Below, piece after piece: positions 41,301-52,811 of a stretch of DNA of 64,000 nucleotides. Positions within the stretch are counted from its first letter, which is position 1. Every line of letters begins with the position of its first letter. Origin of the DNA: Brugia malayi (lineage: Eukaryota; Nematoda; Chromadorea; Rhabditida; Onchocercidae); NCBI RefSeq assembly GCF_000002995.4, contig NW_025062477.1, forward strand, positions 11,566,649 to 11,630,648. Direction: 5' to 3'. A program made the position numbers and the translations under genes. The notes below the pieces were generated by a model. The model was not told where the DNA came from and ran no database searches. It saw nothing but the letters and a program-made list of their open reading frames with translations.

Positions 41301-43955
41301 GTTCCCAATTAGCATTACTAACTAAATTTCCTGTCCAACTATGTGAAATTTCATGAGCTATCACATATGCTGCTGATCGATCACCAGCTAATAATGTCGG
41401 TGTTACAAATGTCAAACATGGATTCTCCATACCACCAAAGGGAAATGATGATGGAAGCACAACCAAATCATATCTGATATTATAAATATTTATTATGCAA
41501 TTTTATAACACTAAAAATTTTATGCATTTAGTTACTCAAACAAAAATTAAATTTATTATTCTCTCAAAATGAGAGAGGGAAACAAAAAAAAAAGATGGAA
41601 TAATTGGTTAAAAGAAAAAATTTGTAAGCTAAAAGAAACTTCATCACTGTAACATATACATATCAATAAGAAAATATATATATAACAAATTGCAAAGAAA
41701 TAAGAAAAATAACAAATTGGAGGTATGTAGTTGCGGGTATAAGTCAAATAATATATAGAAATTAAATTATTAAATTTATAATTAAAATGATAAAATTATT
41801 CTGTTTATCTTACCTTCCCCATTCATATTTTCCGACTAAATTTTCAGCAGTTTGTAGCATTTTTTCAGTTTCAGCAAATTCATAAAATGCTTTATCAATT
41901 ACTGTAGGTTCAGCCCAAACTGCGCAACGTGCGCTGAAATCACGTTTCTCCATTAATCCAACAACAATAGCCAGAAGATAAGAAGGTATTCGTATTGATT
42001 GCTTAAATGAATATTTCATCATTTTTCCAATTTCTTCCGGTTGGCCTACAGCAACGGCACTCATAAGGCATATTAAATCACTGGGAACAGCTACCTAAAA
42101 AAAAAAAGAAAAATAATAAATAAAAAAGAGTAAAAAATTTGATTTTATTACATAAAAATTATATTACAGAAAAAAAAAAAAAGGAAACTTTGTCTCAGTA
42201 CAATGTAACATTGTTGGAAGTAAAATTTTCCTTATGTAATTAAAAAAAAAAAGAGTTCTCAAATTTCTGTAAAATGCAGAAAGAGAAAAAAATGAAACGT
42301 TGAATTATCGAAACTAAAAATGATTGATTCGAAATGATCAAAGCTTGATATATTCTAAATTTTGAATTTTACTACATTAAAAAATATGGAATGAAATAAT
42401 AAAATTAAAAATAATCTGGGTTTCTAGATTTAAAAACATAATTCAAAAAAAAAAAAAAAAAATTAAAAGAAAAAAAAAAAACGATAAACCTACCACAGCA
42501 TCGTAACTTTGCTTCACGGAAGGTGTATCCATGCATGGTACTATTGAACGAGCATAAATGGCTTGACATTGACTAAATAAGTAAGGTTTTGTTTTTGTTA
42601 CAGTTTGTTCAGCTTTCAAAAATTGCAATGCTGAGCATTTTTCGCCTGTATTGTAGATGATAGTAAGATTACTGAAATTGAAATGATACATTTATTACTT
42701 AATAATAATTGAAAATATTAATGAATAATTTTAGAAATTATTTATTGCAAATAAATTTAATTATTTGAACACTTTAAGCTTTACTTTATAAGCCTACAAA
42801 AAGATAAATTCATATCAAATTAATACAAATAATTCTTTTACGCAAATATCCTAAAGCAAATTTTAAAAAACACATGATGATTTAAGAAATCTTTTCAATG
42901 AAATATGATCTATACTTGTAAACATTTCATTGTTAATCATTATCATAGAATATTTCAATGTTACAGACGTAAATGACGAAAAAAAAGGAATTTATAAATC
43001 TCCGGAAACGACTGAAATTGATTATAAAAAAATGAAAAGTCAATTAAATGATTAAAATTTTCATACCAATCAATAACTAATTAATTATTATAAAAAAAAA
43101 AACCTACAATTTGTCACCATCATTCCGTTTACCCACATTGATTATTATCTTTTCACCCAAAATATCAGCATTTTTCACATGATAATCGACAATCTCATTA
43201 TCCAATTTAATATTTGTTATTTCCAACGATCGACTATCCAAAATCTGAAATTGTTTTTTTTTTTTTTAATAACTTGATTTTAGTGCTATTAATGCAAGAG
43301 TAAAAAAAGATAAGAATATACTTTATAAATTTCTACATTATGATTTTTGAATAATAAGCAAATATTTGTAGCTTACAAAAGAGTATCAAAAAAGATAGTA
43401 AAGGTAAAGTATGACTTACTTTTAATGTCAAACTTTAACTGATTTTCTCTTTTTGTAAAGAAAATAAAATATATTAACAAATATAATTGAACTCATAGTT
43501 ATAATGGCAGAAATATCTTAATTTGAACCACTATATGAGCCATTATAATTACGCTATCATTAATTATAAATATTAACTAAACAATTAGATAACCTTACTC
43601 TTATTATGGTCAAAACAAATATAAACAAAAAAGTTTCAAAAAATAAAACAGTGAATTTAAAATGTGTTATGACACGAAATATTTATAGATTAAAAAATAT
43701 CATTCATTATTTCCTTAAAATAAGAAAAATATATTAAAAAAAAACGAGGGAAATTTTTACTGGAATTATGCGTTATTTGAAAATAAATGTTGTAAAATGA
43801 AAAATTATTACAATTTTATCAGTTGGTTTGATGATACGTACTGATAAAACAACACTTCCAAATATTTGACATTTGCAAAAATCAACTGTCCAATTTAACG
43901 AAAAATGATCAATTGTTGCTTCGCTGATATTAGCACTGGATGATGGATCGTACAT
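38341..43955 (-). CDS. LTA4H: M1-family aminopeptidase of leukotriene A4 hydrolase type
   Basis: Eleven exons give about 594 residues (human LTA4H, 611). Minus-strand order: 43955-43842, 43244-43108, 42671-42494, 42094-41814, 41473-41294, 40940-40844, 40771-40652, 40467-40250, 39833-39686, 39365-39169, 38455-38341. The zinc site is HEISH (H277, H281, catalytic E278) with the third ligand E300 in WLNEG. The substrate-anchoring GGMEN is at 250-254, the proton-donor tyrosine in SSVPYEK is Y367, and carboxylate-binding R548 and K550 sit in GRIKYVRP. The segment [21 protein letters not shown] is diagnostic of this subfamily. The positions matching human D375 and Y378, important for the epoxide-hydrolase activity, read E359 and F362. 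I infer a plain cytosolic aminopeptidase, as reported for the C. elegans homologue. TTTCAG lies six bases before the ATG. Confidence 0.94.
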
Positions 43956-43966
43956 AATTTCTGAAA
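43956..43966 (-). promoter_or_regulatory. Trans-splice acceptor of the LTA4H-like gene
   Basis: On the minus strand TATTTCAG is followed by AAATT and the ATG, so the mature 5' UTR would be only five bases after the leader. This is typical of spliced-leader addition in nematodes. Confidence 0.6.
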
Positions 43967-45162
43967 TAAATTCATATATGAAAATTCATGCATGATAAAA
44001 GTAAAATTTCAATCAAAGAATGAAATAAATTCTACTTAATTATGAACTGTTGAGTGCGATATGTCAATTTCTAAAATTTTAATTTTCATTCCTTCGAAAC
44101 TATAATATGTGTTAATGAAAATTTAAACAAATTTTTTCATCAAAAATTTATGTAAAAAAAATTTCATCTATTTTTATCAAGAAAAGAAAATTCTTCCAGT
44201 TAATAATTAATACTACAACAGAAAGTTTGTTAGATTATACAATACCTTTTCAATAGATTACCATTTTAAAAGATGTAATCATAATTTTATTAACCTTATC
44301 AAAGTAATCAATATTTTAAGGGTCGCTCTTATTTAGAAACTAGAAATTAGATGAAATCATTAAATTTTCATATTCAATCGGAATAAAAGAAAATTTTTTG
44401 ACTATAACTTTAACGACAAGTAAATATGCACCTAATACCCAAAAAAATTTTTGTAATTTGATAATAATTACAAAAAATAATTTAGATTTTGGAAAAGAGT
44501 TATAATAATAAAATAAGATATAAGTTGAATAGTGACAAAGTAAACATATAAAAAGCGTATATTTTGCAACAACATTTTTTTTTCTTTTTTCTGCATTTAT
44601 AGACATATTATCAACATAAAAAATAATTGAATTATTGATAGTAGGAATAAATAATCAGTAAATATAGTAATAATTACAAAATCACAGTTTTGAATCTCAA
44701 TTGCTTTTTTTTTTTCTTCATAACATGTAATAATATATAATATATTGTTCTGACTAACAATAGAACATGGTAAGAGCTAATAATTAAATCACAAATTATA
44801 AAAAGCTGAAGAAATGATCAAAGTAAATTAAACGAAGACTATAAAGAATAAAAAAAATTTTGCATGAAAATATTGTCGAAGTTCTTACTAAATAAACAAA
44901 TGAGTAATTGAGCAGTAAAATGAAAGGAGAAAAAAAGAAAAGAAAAATAGAAATTCCGTAATTCAAAATAACATTAGAGTGATAAGCAGAACTTTTTCAA
45001 TTCATAAAAGAGAATTCAACACTTGTAATTAAACTATTGCTTTTTTTAACTATCAAAAATGACTTTATTTTTCATTTTTTTTACAAAAAAGTTGCATTTC
45101 GTTTTAGAAGAAAAAAAAAAATTAACCATTTCAAAACATGATTAAATTACAAATAATTTCAA
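43967..45162. other. Gap between LTA4H-like and VCPKMT genes
   Basis: About 1.2 kb of AT-rich DNA separates two genes in tandem on the minus strand. No exon could be supported. The distance is longer than the usual spacing in nematode operons, so separate promoters are more likely. The 88-codon minus frame at 44340-44606 resembles nothing known. Confidence 0.55.
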
Positions 45163-45736
45163 TCATTTTCGTACTAAACGTAGTACTTTAATATCTGGCG
45201 ACCTATAAACATCATCTAAATCTTCATCTGCTACCGAACAAATACTAAAAAAAGGAGATATCATTTCAAAAAATCGTTCTTGAGCGATCTTTGCTTCTCC
45301 AATATCGCGTACTTCATAGCAACAAATAATCGTCAATGCTTCTGATCGTAAAATTAATCTAACAAGTCCTTCCAGTGCCTGAATTGAAATGTAAAGTTTT
45401 AACCATGGTTTTGTAACAAATATAAAATAAGATAAACTACTAATAATTATGTTTTACAATAATTAACATTTCATTTCGCACACTATGTTTGTTATTTGTT
45501 AAAAAGATAATAAATGAAATTAGAATTTCTCTTTTTTTTAGAATTCAAAAATCACCAAGTTTGCTTATCATAAACTTTTTTTTTAGAAAGGAATTTTATA
45601 GGCCGTAATTTTACATTCGTTCCATAAGACAAAGTCTAGAATTTCTGGATGATATTAATAGCATAGAAATTCAGCACTAAAAATATTGAAAAGTTCTACT
45701 CATGACAAGTTTTCATGAGAAATTAATTAAATTAAC

Positions 45737-45793
<57 letters not shown>

Positions 45794-47212
45794 CATGATA
45801 TAATAAAAATTTTTACCCTTAAATAGTAAATTACATCGATCATTACAATAACATCAAATGAAAGTGTTTTGTCGCAAGGATCATTCCAATCCAAAATTTC
45901 AGCTTTAACAAAACCTCCATTTCTTGCTATCACTTCCCAATTTTCCTCAATATTTTGTTCCAATAACTTTATTCCTTCTAATAAATCAGTTGCCACAACA
46001 TTTGCGCCTAATGCTCCTAATAGAATACTGCATACACCTGTTCCAGCTCCGAGTTCTAGAACCTGCTGGGATAAAATATATTTGAGAATTCTTTAATTAC
46101 AATCCTATTAATTATTTCCAAAATGATAAAATCTAAAAAAAAAGATTGACATATCAGAAAGAATAAATACGATTATTTGAATAACTCTACTCGCAACTAT
46201 AATATTACGTTATATCAGGAAGAGCTAAAATGATTTTGGCACTTTTTTTTTTATTTCCAACAGTGTATAATTTATTATCTCGTTGAAGTTTAAAAAAAAC
46301 TTGCCATGTAATCTAAATTTTGATCATTAATTATAAATTTTTCTTTTTTTCAAATAAAAATCATTTCTTTCATATCAATAATTTGAATTCTTCAACAAAC
46401 ATAAATAAAAAGGATTAAAATTGTATAAAAAACCTTTTTTCCTTTCCAAAATGATTGATATCGAACAAAATAATGACATGCTACAATAGCACTATCCCAA
46501 ACAACACAACTAACATATCCAATATATTTTTGACTTATTTTAAATTCATTTCTACCAAATTTTAATTCACGCACAAAATGTGATGATATATCCTCTGTTT
46601 CATTTATATTATTATATTCCTGAAATTTTTGTTTACCATCAAATAAAACTAATAATTAGCTAAAAATACAAAAAAACTTTTTAACCAGTACAAAAGATTG
46701 TTATTACTACAAGCAATTTTAAGCAAAATAGTATTAGATGTCTTAGTAAAGATGTAAGTAGTTAAAATTTCTTTAATTTTTTAAAATTCTGTATGGCAAT
46801 AAAACTTGCATTTAACACTCAACCATTTATGAAATAATTTTTAAAAAAAAGGAAAAAAAAAAAGATTAAAGGTCTTATAATTTTTCAAAAAGATAAAAAA
46901 AAACAAATGCGCAAATTTTAATAATTCTCATTAATAATTTTACATTGCAATTTTCAAATTATAATCTTAGTTTCTCAAAACACTCAATTCCAAAAAAAAA
47001 AAAAAAAAAGGCAAAAAGGAAGGAAAAGTAGAAATTATAATTTTCATAAATTTTTAAAAATGAATAATTTCAGTGTATGACAGAATGAAAAATATTTTCC
47101 CATTTCTTTCATTTATCTCATAATTTTCGTTTTATTATTATTCTCAGTTTATTAAAAAAAAACAAAAACAAGAAATAAAAGTAAAAAAACTTACAGAATC
47201 ATTGACTGCCAT
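45163..47212 (-). CDS. VCPKMT: VCP/p97 lysine methyltransferase (METTL21D/VCPKMT type)
   Basis: Four exons give about 221 residues (human VCPKMT, 229): 47212-47195, 46619-46434, 46062-45817, 45378-45163. This is a family-16 Rossmann methyltransferase. YVSCVVWDSAIVACHY (41-56) matches the family's VVWD motif. KKVLELGAGTG (67-77) is the SAM-binding motif I, with D94 in the following acidic strand (VVATDL). DVIYY (144-148) is the DxxY-like motif that marks this group. The C-terminal block TIICCYEVRDIG with a later YRSPDIKVLRLVRK tail is the feature separating METTL21D from METTL21A/B/C. Known members trimethylate one lysine of the AAA-ATPase VCP. The first exon holds only six codons (MAVNDS). 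The exon 3 acceptor is a NAGNAG pair, so a one-residue alternative is possible. Confidence 0.9.
45735..45792. repeat. AAT trinucleotide microsatellite
   Basis: About 19 pure AAT units lie in VCPKMT intron 3, shortly after the donor. On the minus strand they read as poly-Leu, producing a false C-terminal extension of the exon frame. Confidence 0.95.
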
Positions 47213-48157
47213 ATAATTTAATTGATTGTTTCGCTTCAATTAATTATCATTCAATTAAACTTCTTTTTCTTCTATAAAAATTATATTCTCTTCATTGTTA
47301 AAATTATTGAATTGCATTATTTAATATTATTATCATTATTATCACTCATATTCTCACATAAAATTTTCTTTTCAATCTCTAAACAATGCTCTTTTCGTAA
47401 ATTCTTTTTTTTTTTTTTTCACCATCTCTTTGCTAAAATATTCCCTCATTCTATATTATATAGTCTCATTCTTCTTTTCATTCTTTTATTCTCTGCCACA
47501 CATATACACACTATAATCTTTTCGTTTTACTCTCAATCTTTTGTTTGATTTAAGTCACATAAGCGTAACTCAATAAGTTAAAGAAGAAAAAAATAAGAAA
47601 ACAAAGAAAGAAAAGTGAAAAAAAGAGGTTATAGCAATTGTAATTTGATGTCTAATAATATTTAATTAATTGTTAAAAATTAATTTTAAGTCATTCTACA
47701 CTTAATTAGGTTCAGGATCACTTTGCTACTTGTTGGTTTTTTCATTTCAATTTCATAATGATGGATAATAGTAGGACGTGGCGTATGCGTTTTATACGTT
47801 ACGTGACGTAACGGTACATTTTATTTGCGTGCTTCTTTTATTGTTTACTGATTATTGAGATAAGTGAATGAATGATTACGTGGTAAGAAAAAAAATTCAC
47901 GTATAGACTACGTGTAATGTAGATAGTAATGCATGTAATGTTCAATAATGAGCGTTTGGTTTATTTTCATCATACTTTTTACCTGAATTAACAATAGGGC
48001 AACGTGAATGATTATGTGGTAGGAAAGGATTTATCCATAAGTGGATTACGTGTAGCGTAAGTAATGATACATGTAACGTGTATTAATAATTTGAATTAAT
48101 AATAGAGTAACGTGATCAGTAATACGAATTATCGGATATTTGTATTCAGCGGGAAGA
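47213..48157. promoter_or_regulatory. Divergent promoter region of VCPKMT and the C/EBP-like gene
   Basis: The two genes start 946 bases apart on opposite strands. The half near the bZIP gene holds a 15-base near-perfect palindrome, GTTACGTGACGTAAC (47798-47812), and two diverged tandem copies (from about 47870 and 48006) of a segment with GAATGATTACGTGGTA and ACTACGTGTAATG words. ACGT cores are otherwise rare in this AT-rich sequence. A shared control region is inferred. Confidence 0.5.
48144..48149 (+). promoter_or_regulatory. Candidate trans-splice acceptor of the C/EBP-like gene
   Basis: TATTCAG lies eight bases before the ATG at 48158, a typical spliced-leader position. Confidence 0.5.
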
Positions 48158-49109
48158 ATGGTACCGGCTGATCCGTCACAATGTGGTACAGCACGGAAAC
48201 GTGTCGTTGCATGTGACAGTGATAAACTGGATGATGAAGAATATATTTTGAAAAGAAAGCGAAATAACGATGCTGTAAACAGGTTTTTTTTTTTGTTCTT
48301 TTTTTATCCTTGTTCAAATAAATTTTAAAATTCTTTTTTCACTTTTTTTTTTATAAAAGCTTAGTTTAATTAATAGAGCCAAGGAATTTAGTTCATTTCA
48401 GTATGGTTAATTGAGAAATGTGAAATGTTTTCTCTATGTCTCTGTTTACTTCCTTTTTTTATTACAAATTTATTTTCTAAAATTACCCGATAAATTATTT
48501 TCGGACAATAAATTGTATAATTTTTCTGTTTTCTTCAAAAAGAAAAAAAAATCACCTTATTTTGTAGAACACGCCAAAAGAAACGACGAGAAGAAACGGA
48601 TACAATGCTGCGTGTGGAACATTTAAGGAAGGAAAATGTTGAACTGGAAAAAAAGGTTGTTTTTTTTGCAACAATAAGATATATCCATTTAACTATTAAA
48701 ATACCTTTTATTATTGGATAACAAATTATTAGATAACAAATTAAGTTAACATTTAATATTCTAATTAACACCATTTTGAATTTGTCATATTAAACATTCT
48801 CAAATAATTTTATAATTTTTTTTACATGATTTTTTCCCAGAATCTATATAATTTTTTTCAAAAATTTACGTGAATTTATTAAACATTTTTATTTGTTTCT
48901 TTGGTAGCCATTTTCGTTTTTAATTTCTTTGCTAGCTTTACAATATTAATATCTTACTATTATAGGTTGAAGGGCTTCAAAAAGAATTGTCATTTCTAAA
49001 GGAAATGTTTGTTGTTTATGCAACCGGTAGCTGGACAAAATCAAGTGGGAATGAAGGAAAAAATGATGGAAGCGACGAACCAGGTTGTAGCCACAGTGAA
49101 AATATTTGA
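48158..49109 (+). CDS. C/EBP-gamma-like bZIP transcription factor
   Basis: Three exons (48158-48282, 48568-48655, 48966-49109) give 118 residues. The basic region KRKRNNDAVNRTRQKKRR (32-49) has the C/EBP signature of two asparagines, AV and a terminal arginine; the usual serine before that arginine is threonine (T43). Four leucines spaced seven apart (L61, L68, L75, L82) form the zipper, ending in LSFLKEMF, close to the LSVLKDLF-type end of C/EBP-gamma. There is no long activation domain, as in C/EBP-gamma, which usually acts as a heterodimer partner. C. elegans has a similar short factor (CEBP-2); orthology is likely but not proven. The tail is Ser/Gly/Asp-rich. The gene is divergent from VCPKMT. 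Confidence 0.85.
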
Positions 49110-50172
49110 TTGCTTTGGTTGTATTTATTAATCATTGGTTGGAATATTAGAATATTTTAATATTTCACTGTAAAGCTTCCTCAGTGAATCGCCTGTCAGT
49201 GTTGTGATTATGTGAGATGATGTTGGCTGAAGCATATTCTGAAAACTTTATTTTCTGAAGAATGAAAATTTGCAAAAATTTATTGATATCAATCTATTTT
49301 TTTTATTTTTTTATTCTCGGACATATCATTCATAAATTGATAGTTACTATTGAGACGAAAAGAAAAGAAAATGTTGGAATCTTATAATTGCGCTATACTT
49401 CAGAAGAAGTTGATCAAATTTTGATTTCGGTTTATTTCCCGGTGTTTTTGATTTTGATTGGAGAGAAAAGTGATAGTGATTGTGATTTGTTACCTTTGTT
49501 TTACTAATGTCTTGGTTTTGAATTACTGTGATATTTTACCACAAGTGCTATTCATTAATATGTGTGTCTTTAAATTAGGAGGTATACAGAGCATTTTTTT
49601 CTTTTCTGGCAATAACTATATTTAAACTCAGTGCTGTTTCATTCATTCCACTTTAGGCATCTTCAATCTTTTTTTAAATATACTAAAAGTTGTCTGTCTA
49701 CTTCGATTGGTTTTATTTGCTTATTTGAAGAATGTTTATGAAACTTTTTTTCTTCTGTGCAAGCGTTTGCAGTTTTTTCGTAAGGGCAAAGCTCGTTAAT
49801 TTGTTCATAACATTGATATTTTGCTGTTCATTAGCATACAAACTGTGATTTAATAAAGTATGTGATGTGATAGATTCTTCAATTTTTAAACTTGATGTCA
49901 AAACGATTCTTTTGAATCCCTATTTTTGTTTCCGTTCTTTTTTTTTCTGGTTATTCTTTTAAACAAATTGAAAGTAACAAATTAAATGGAAACACATTGA
50001 ATGAAAGTTATTATTAGTACAACAATTATACAAACCAATGTTAGCGCATGCAATGTAATTTCCGATTGTAATCAAAGCGATCTTGTTGATATCTTTTTTT
50101 TTTTTGACCCAAATGACCCAAAGTGGTTTTTTTTTCGGAAAATAACTGAAATGGATTGATTAATCAAATATC

Positions 50173-50204
<32 letters not shown>

Positions 50205-50265
50205 TTTTGCGGCTACATTAAATGTAGATAATGAAAGGAGTATTAATGCATTATGTTAACCATTT
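49110..50265 (+). other. 3' region of the bZIP gene and upstream region of neuroguidin
   Basis: About 1.15 kb without a supportable exon. The first part is less AT-rich and is probably the bZIP 3' UTR. A T run of about 24 bases sits near 50185-50208, before the neuroguidin start. Confidence 0.5.
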
Positions 50266-50271
50266 CTTCAG
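50266..50271 (+). promoter_or_regulatory. Candidate trans-splice acceptor of neuroguidin
   Basis: CATTTCTTCAG lies 14 bases before the ATG at 50286, a likely spliced-leader acceptor. Confidence 0.5.
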
Positions 50272-50285
50272 TTAAATTTTTCGAA

Positions 50286-52811
50286 ATGTCAGACGATGAA
50301 CAGAAACGTTATACGAGTGTTGTTGCGGATTGCGTGAAAACATCAACTGAATTGCTAAATGTGGCCAAAGAATTCTGTATTCAACTTCAAAAAGAAAAAG
50401 AACGAGATGTAGGCATTGCTTTAAATTCAATATTATCATTTTTCTGGTTAAATTTTCTTTCTTAGCATTAGCACCTTAATTGATTATAAGTTTTCCACTC
50501 ATAGCGAAAACTAATTATATGAGCCGAAATTTTTCAAAGCGAAGATTTGTTTCATGTTTAAAACTATTTGAAATTAATTAAATTTTCTCTTCCCTTTTTT
50601 TTTTTTTGTTTTTTTAATTATATTTCTAATGATTTTATTAGTATAATGTTTTAATTTATTTATTACATTAATTGAACTTTTATGCAGGGAATATCATTTT
50701 ATGAAGTGAAAAATCGTAACTTGCTTGCATATACACGTGATTTGATATATTTGATGTATCAGATGAGTATTGGAAATAGTATACAAGGTGATCCAGCTAT
50801 TGAACGTTTGGTTTATTTGAGAACGGTAAATTCTCGATTTTTTTTATTTTATATTTTTATTTTCTTACAACTTTAAATTAGAAAATTGTTCTATAATTAT
50901 TGAAAATTTTGAATATACTATTGCAGGTTTTGGAAAGAATGCGTCCCATTGAACATAGAATGAAAAGTCATGTTGAGAAACTAATTTTACTTGCATCTGA
51001 TGTGACAAGCAGTAATGTAAAAGTATGTCTCTTTCTTTTTCTCCCCTTCTCTTTCTCTCTCTATCTCTTTTCAAAATTTTAATGTACCTTGGAGTATGCT
51101 CTAAGATATTCTTTCCAAGCACTAGTTATCAACATAATCTACCATTTTTTTTTAACACTACGGAGAAGTTTAATAATTTAATAGGAATTTGAAATATTTT
51201 CTGTAGTATAGCATAGCTGTTTGTTTTCCTGCAGACATTACGACCACATCCAGAACGACTGGAAGTGGGCGATGAAAATGATGAATTGGGATCAGAAGAT
51301 GATAACAATGAAGATGTTGTAAAGGAAACGAAATCTAAAAAATATGTTCCACCGAAACTTATGGCAGTACATTATAATGGTAACAATGTTTATCATTTTT
51401 TCTTCAAAAACGAAAATCATTTGTTCATTTTTACTTATTACTCTTTTCAAAATTTGATGTATCTTATATCTTGGACTTCTTCATAAATTTAAAAGTTAAA
51501 AAAAAAAAAAAAAATGCAGTTTTAGTTATTACTTCGGTTTACTGATACTACAGAAATGTTTTCATATTAATAATTAAATTGGAAAAAAAGAAGTCAATTT
51601 ATAGAAGATGAGGAAGAAATGGAAGAGCGAAAAATAAAACGAGCAAGGCGGCGAGCATTGCAGAGTAGTTTGATACAGGATTTGCGAGCGCAGTATAGTG
51701 AAGCACCAGAAGAATTCCAAGTAATAACATCTTCTAACTTTTAATCTAAAATTTCCAGTTCAACTTGAATATAAATTCAAGCTAAATTGAACGATTTAAA
51801 TTTAATCTAATGTATCTTTTCGTCAGCTCTTTTATAATATTAAAAAGATATCGTTTAATGAAGAATGAAATGGTTTGAAATAATGATATTTCAGCAATTT
51901 ATGGTGCACGTCCGGAAGTAATGAAATTTTTTTGTTTTACTTTCCGTTACTCAAAACATTAGAAAGATGAGGATGGGATCAAAGAAGATGCCATTGAGAA
52001 ATAAAATGAGTACATATTAAATTAAAATTATTTGAGAAACCTGTAAATCTCTTAATGTTTTTAGGATGATAGCATTGTAAAGAGGAAAAAACAGGAAGAT
52101 ATTGAGAAACGAAAGTACGTATATTTCCTTAATATTTTTACGTTTATTTGTGAATTATGAAACTTCGATTTTTTTTTTTTATTTTCAAAAGTTTAATCAA
52201 GTTTTAAAAATGCTAAAAATGAATTTATTCATAATTATGGAAATCTGTTTGTTACATTTATTTCAGGTATGAAGAGGATTATCTTATTCGTTTGCAAATG
52301 ACAAAGAAGGAGAAACATAATAAAAGGATAAAGGATCGACAGAATATTCTGGATGAGTTACTCCATTTTGGAAGTTATATGGCAGTGAAAGATGTGGAAA
52401 AAAGTGGTAACAATATGGCAGGTGGTAGTACTGGTAGAAAACGCAAGAAAATAGGAAAGAATAAGAAATTTAGCAAAAAATTGCATCATTCTGGTGCAAA
52501 AGGGAAAAAGGTATGACATGACTAATTGCTTAAAGTTTTATATATCTTTTAGAAAGAGGCAAAAGCATTTTACTTTTCTTTTTTTGTAGCAATCATCTCA
52601 AATTTTAGGATTGTAACTAGAACGAAATTTTTGATCTTTAGTAGATAAAAGCATGCAAAGTTACTTCATAATTACAATTTTCACTAATTTATTGCTAATT
52701 TTACTATATTTCTGTGCATATTTCACCTTATGAGCTTAATTAAGTTACTGTCTTTTTAGTGTTTTCACATTTTTTTTTTTTCAGGGAAAAAGTAAATCCA
52801 GAAAGAAATAA
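50286..52811 (+). CDS. NGDN: Neuroguidin (Sas10/Utp3/C1D family)
   Basis: Eight exons give 312 residues (human NGDN, 315): 50286-50408, 50688-50825, 50927-51022, 51235-51379, 51605-51720, 52065-52114, 52267-52510, 52785-52811. The helical Sas10/Utp3 domain fills about 10-115, with the typical GISFYEVKNRNLLAYTRDL segment (42-60). An acidic linker with KYVPPKLMAVHYN (about 154-166) follows. Then comes the near-invariant ALQSSLIQDLRAQYSEAPEE (about 184-203). The end is strongly Lys/Arg-rich, consistent with nucleolar targeting. Family members belong to the small-subunit processome (yeast Lcp5) and in vertebrates also bind eIF4E/CPEB. The last exon adds only eight residues (GKSKSRKK). Confidence 0.94.

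Noticed and set aside
38341..43955. Puromycin-sensitive aminopeptidase instead of LTA4H type
   Set aside because: Length of about 594, [20 protein letters not shown] and the C-terminal GRIKYVRP block fit the LTA4H subfamily; puromycin-sensitive enzymes use GAMEN and are much longer.
45727..45830. Poly-Leu C-terminal extension of the VCPKMT exon
   Set aside because: This is read-through of the donor into an AAT microsatellite; splicing to 45378 gives the conserved C-terminus.
47222..47548. 108-codon plus-strand ORF upstream of VCPKMT
   Set aside because: Phe/Ile/Leu/Ser-rich composition from T-rich DNA in a divergent promoter region; no homology recognised.
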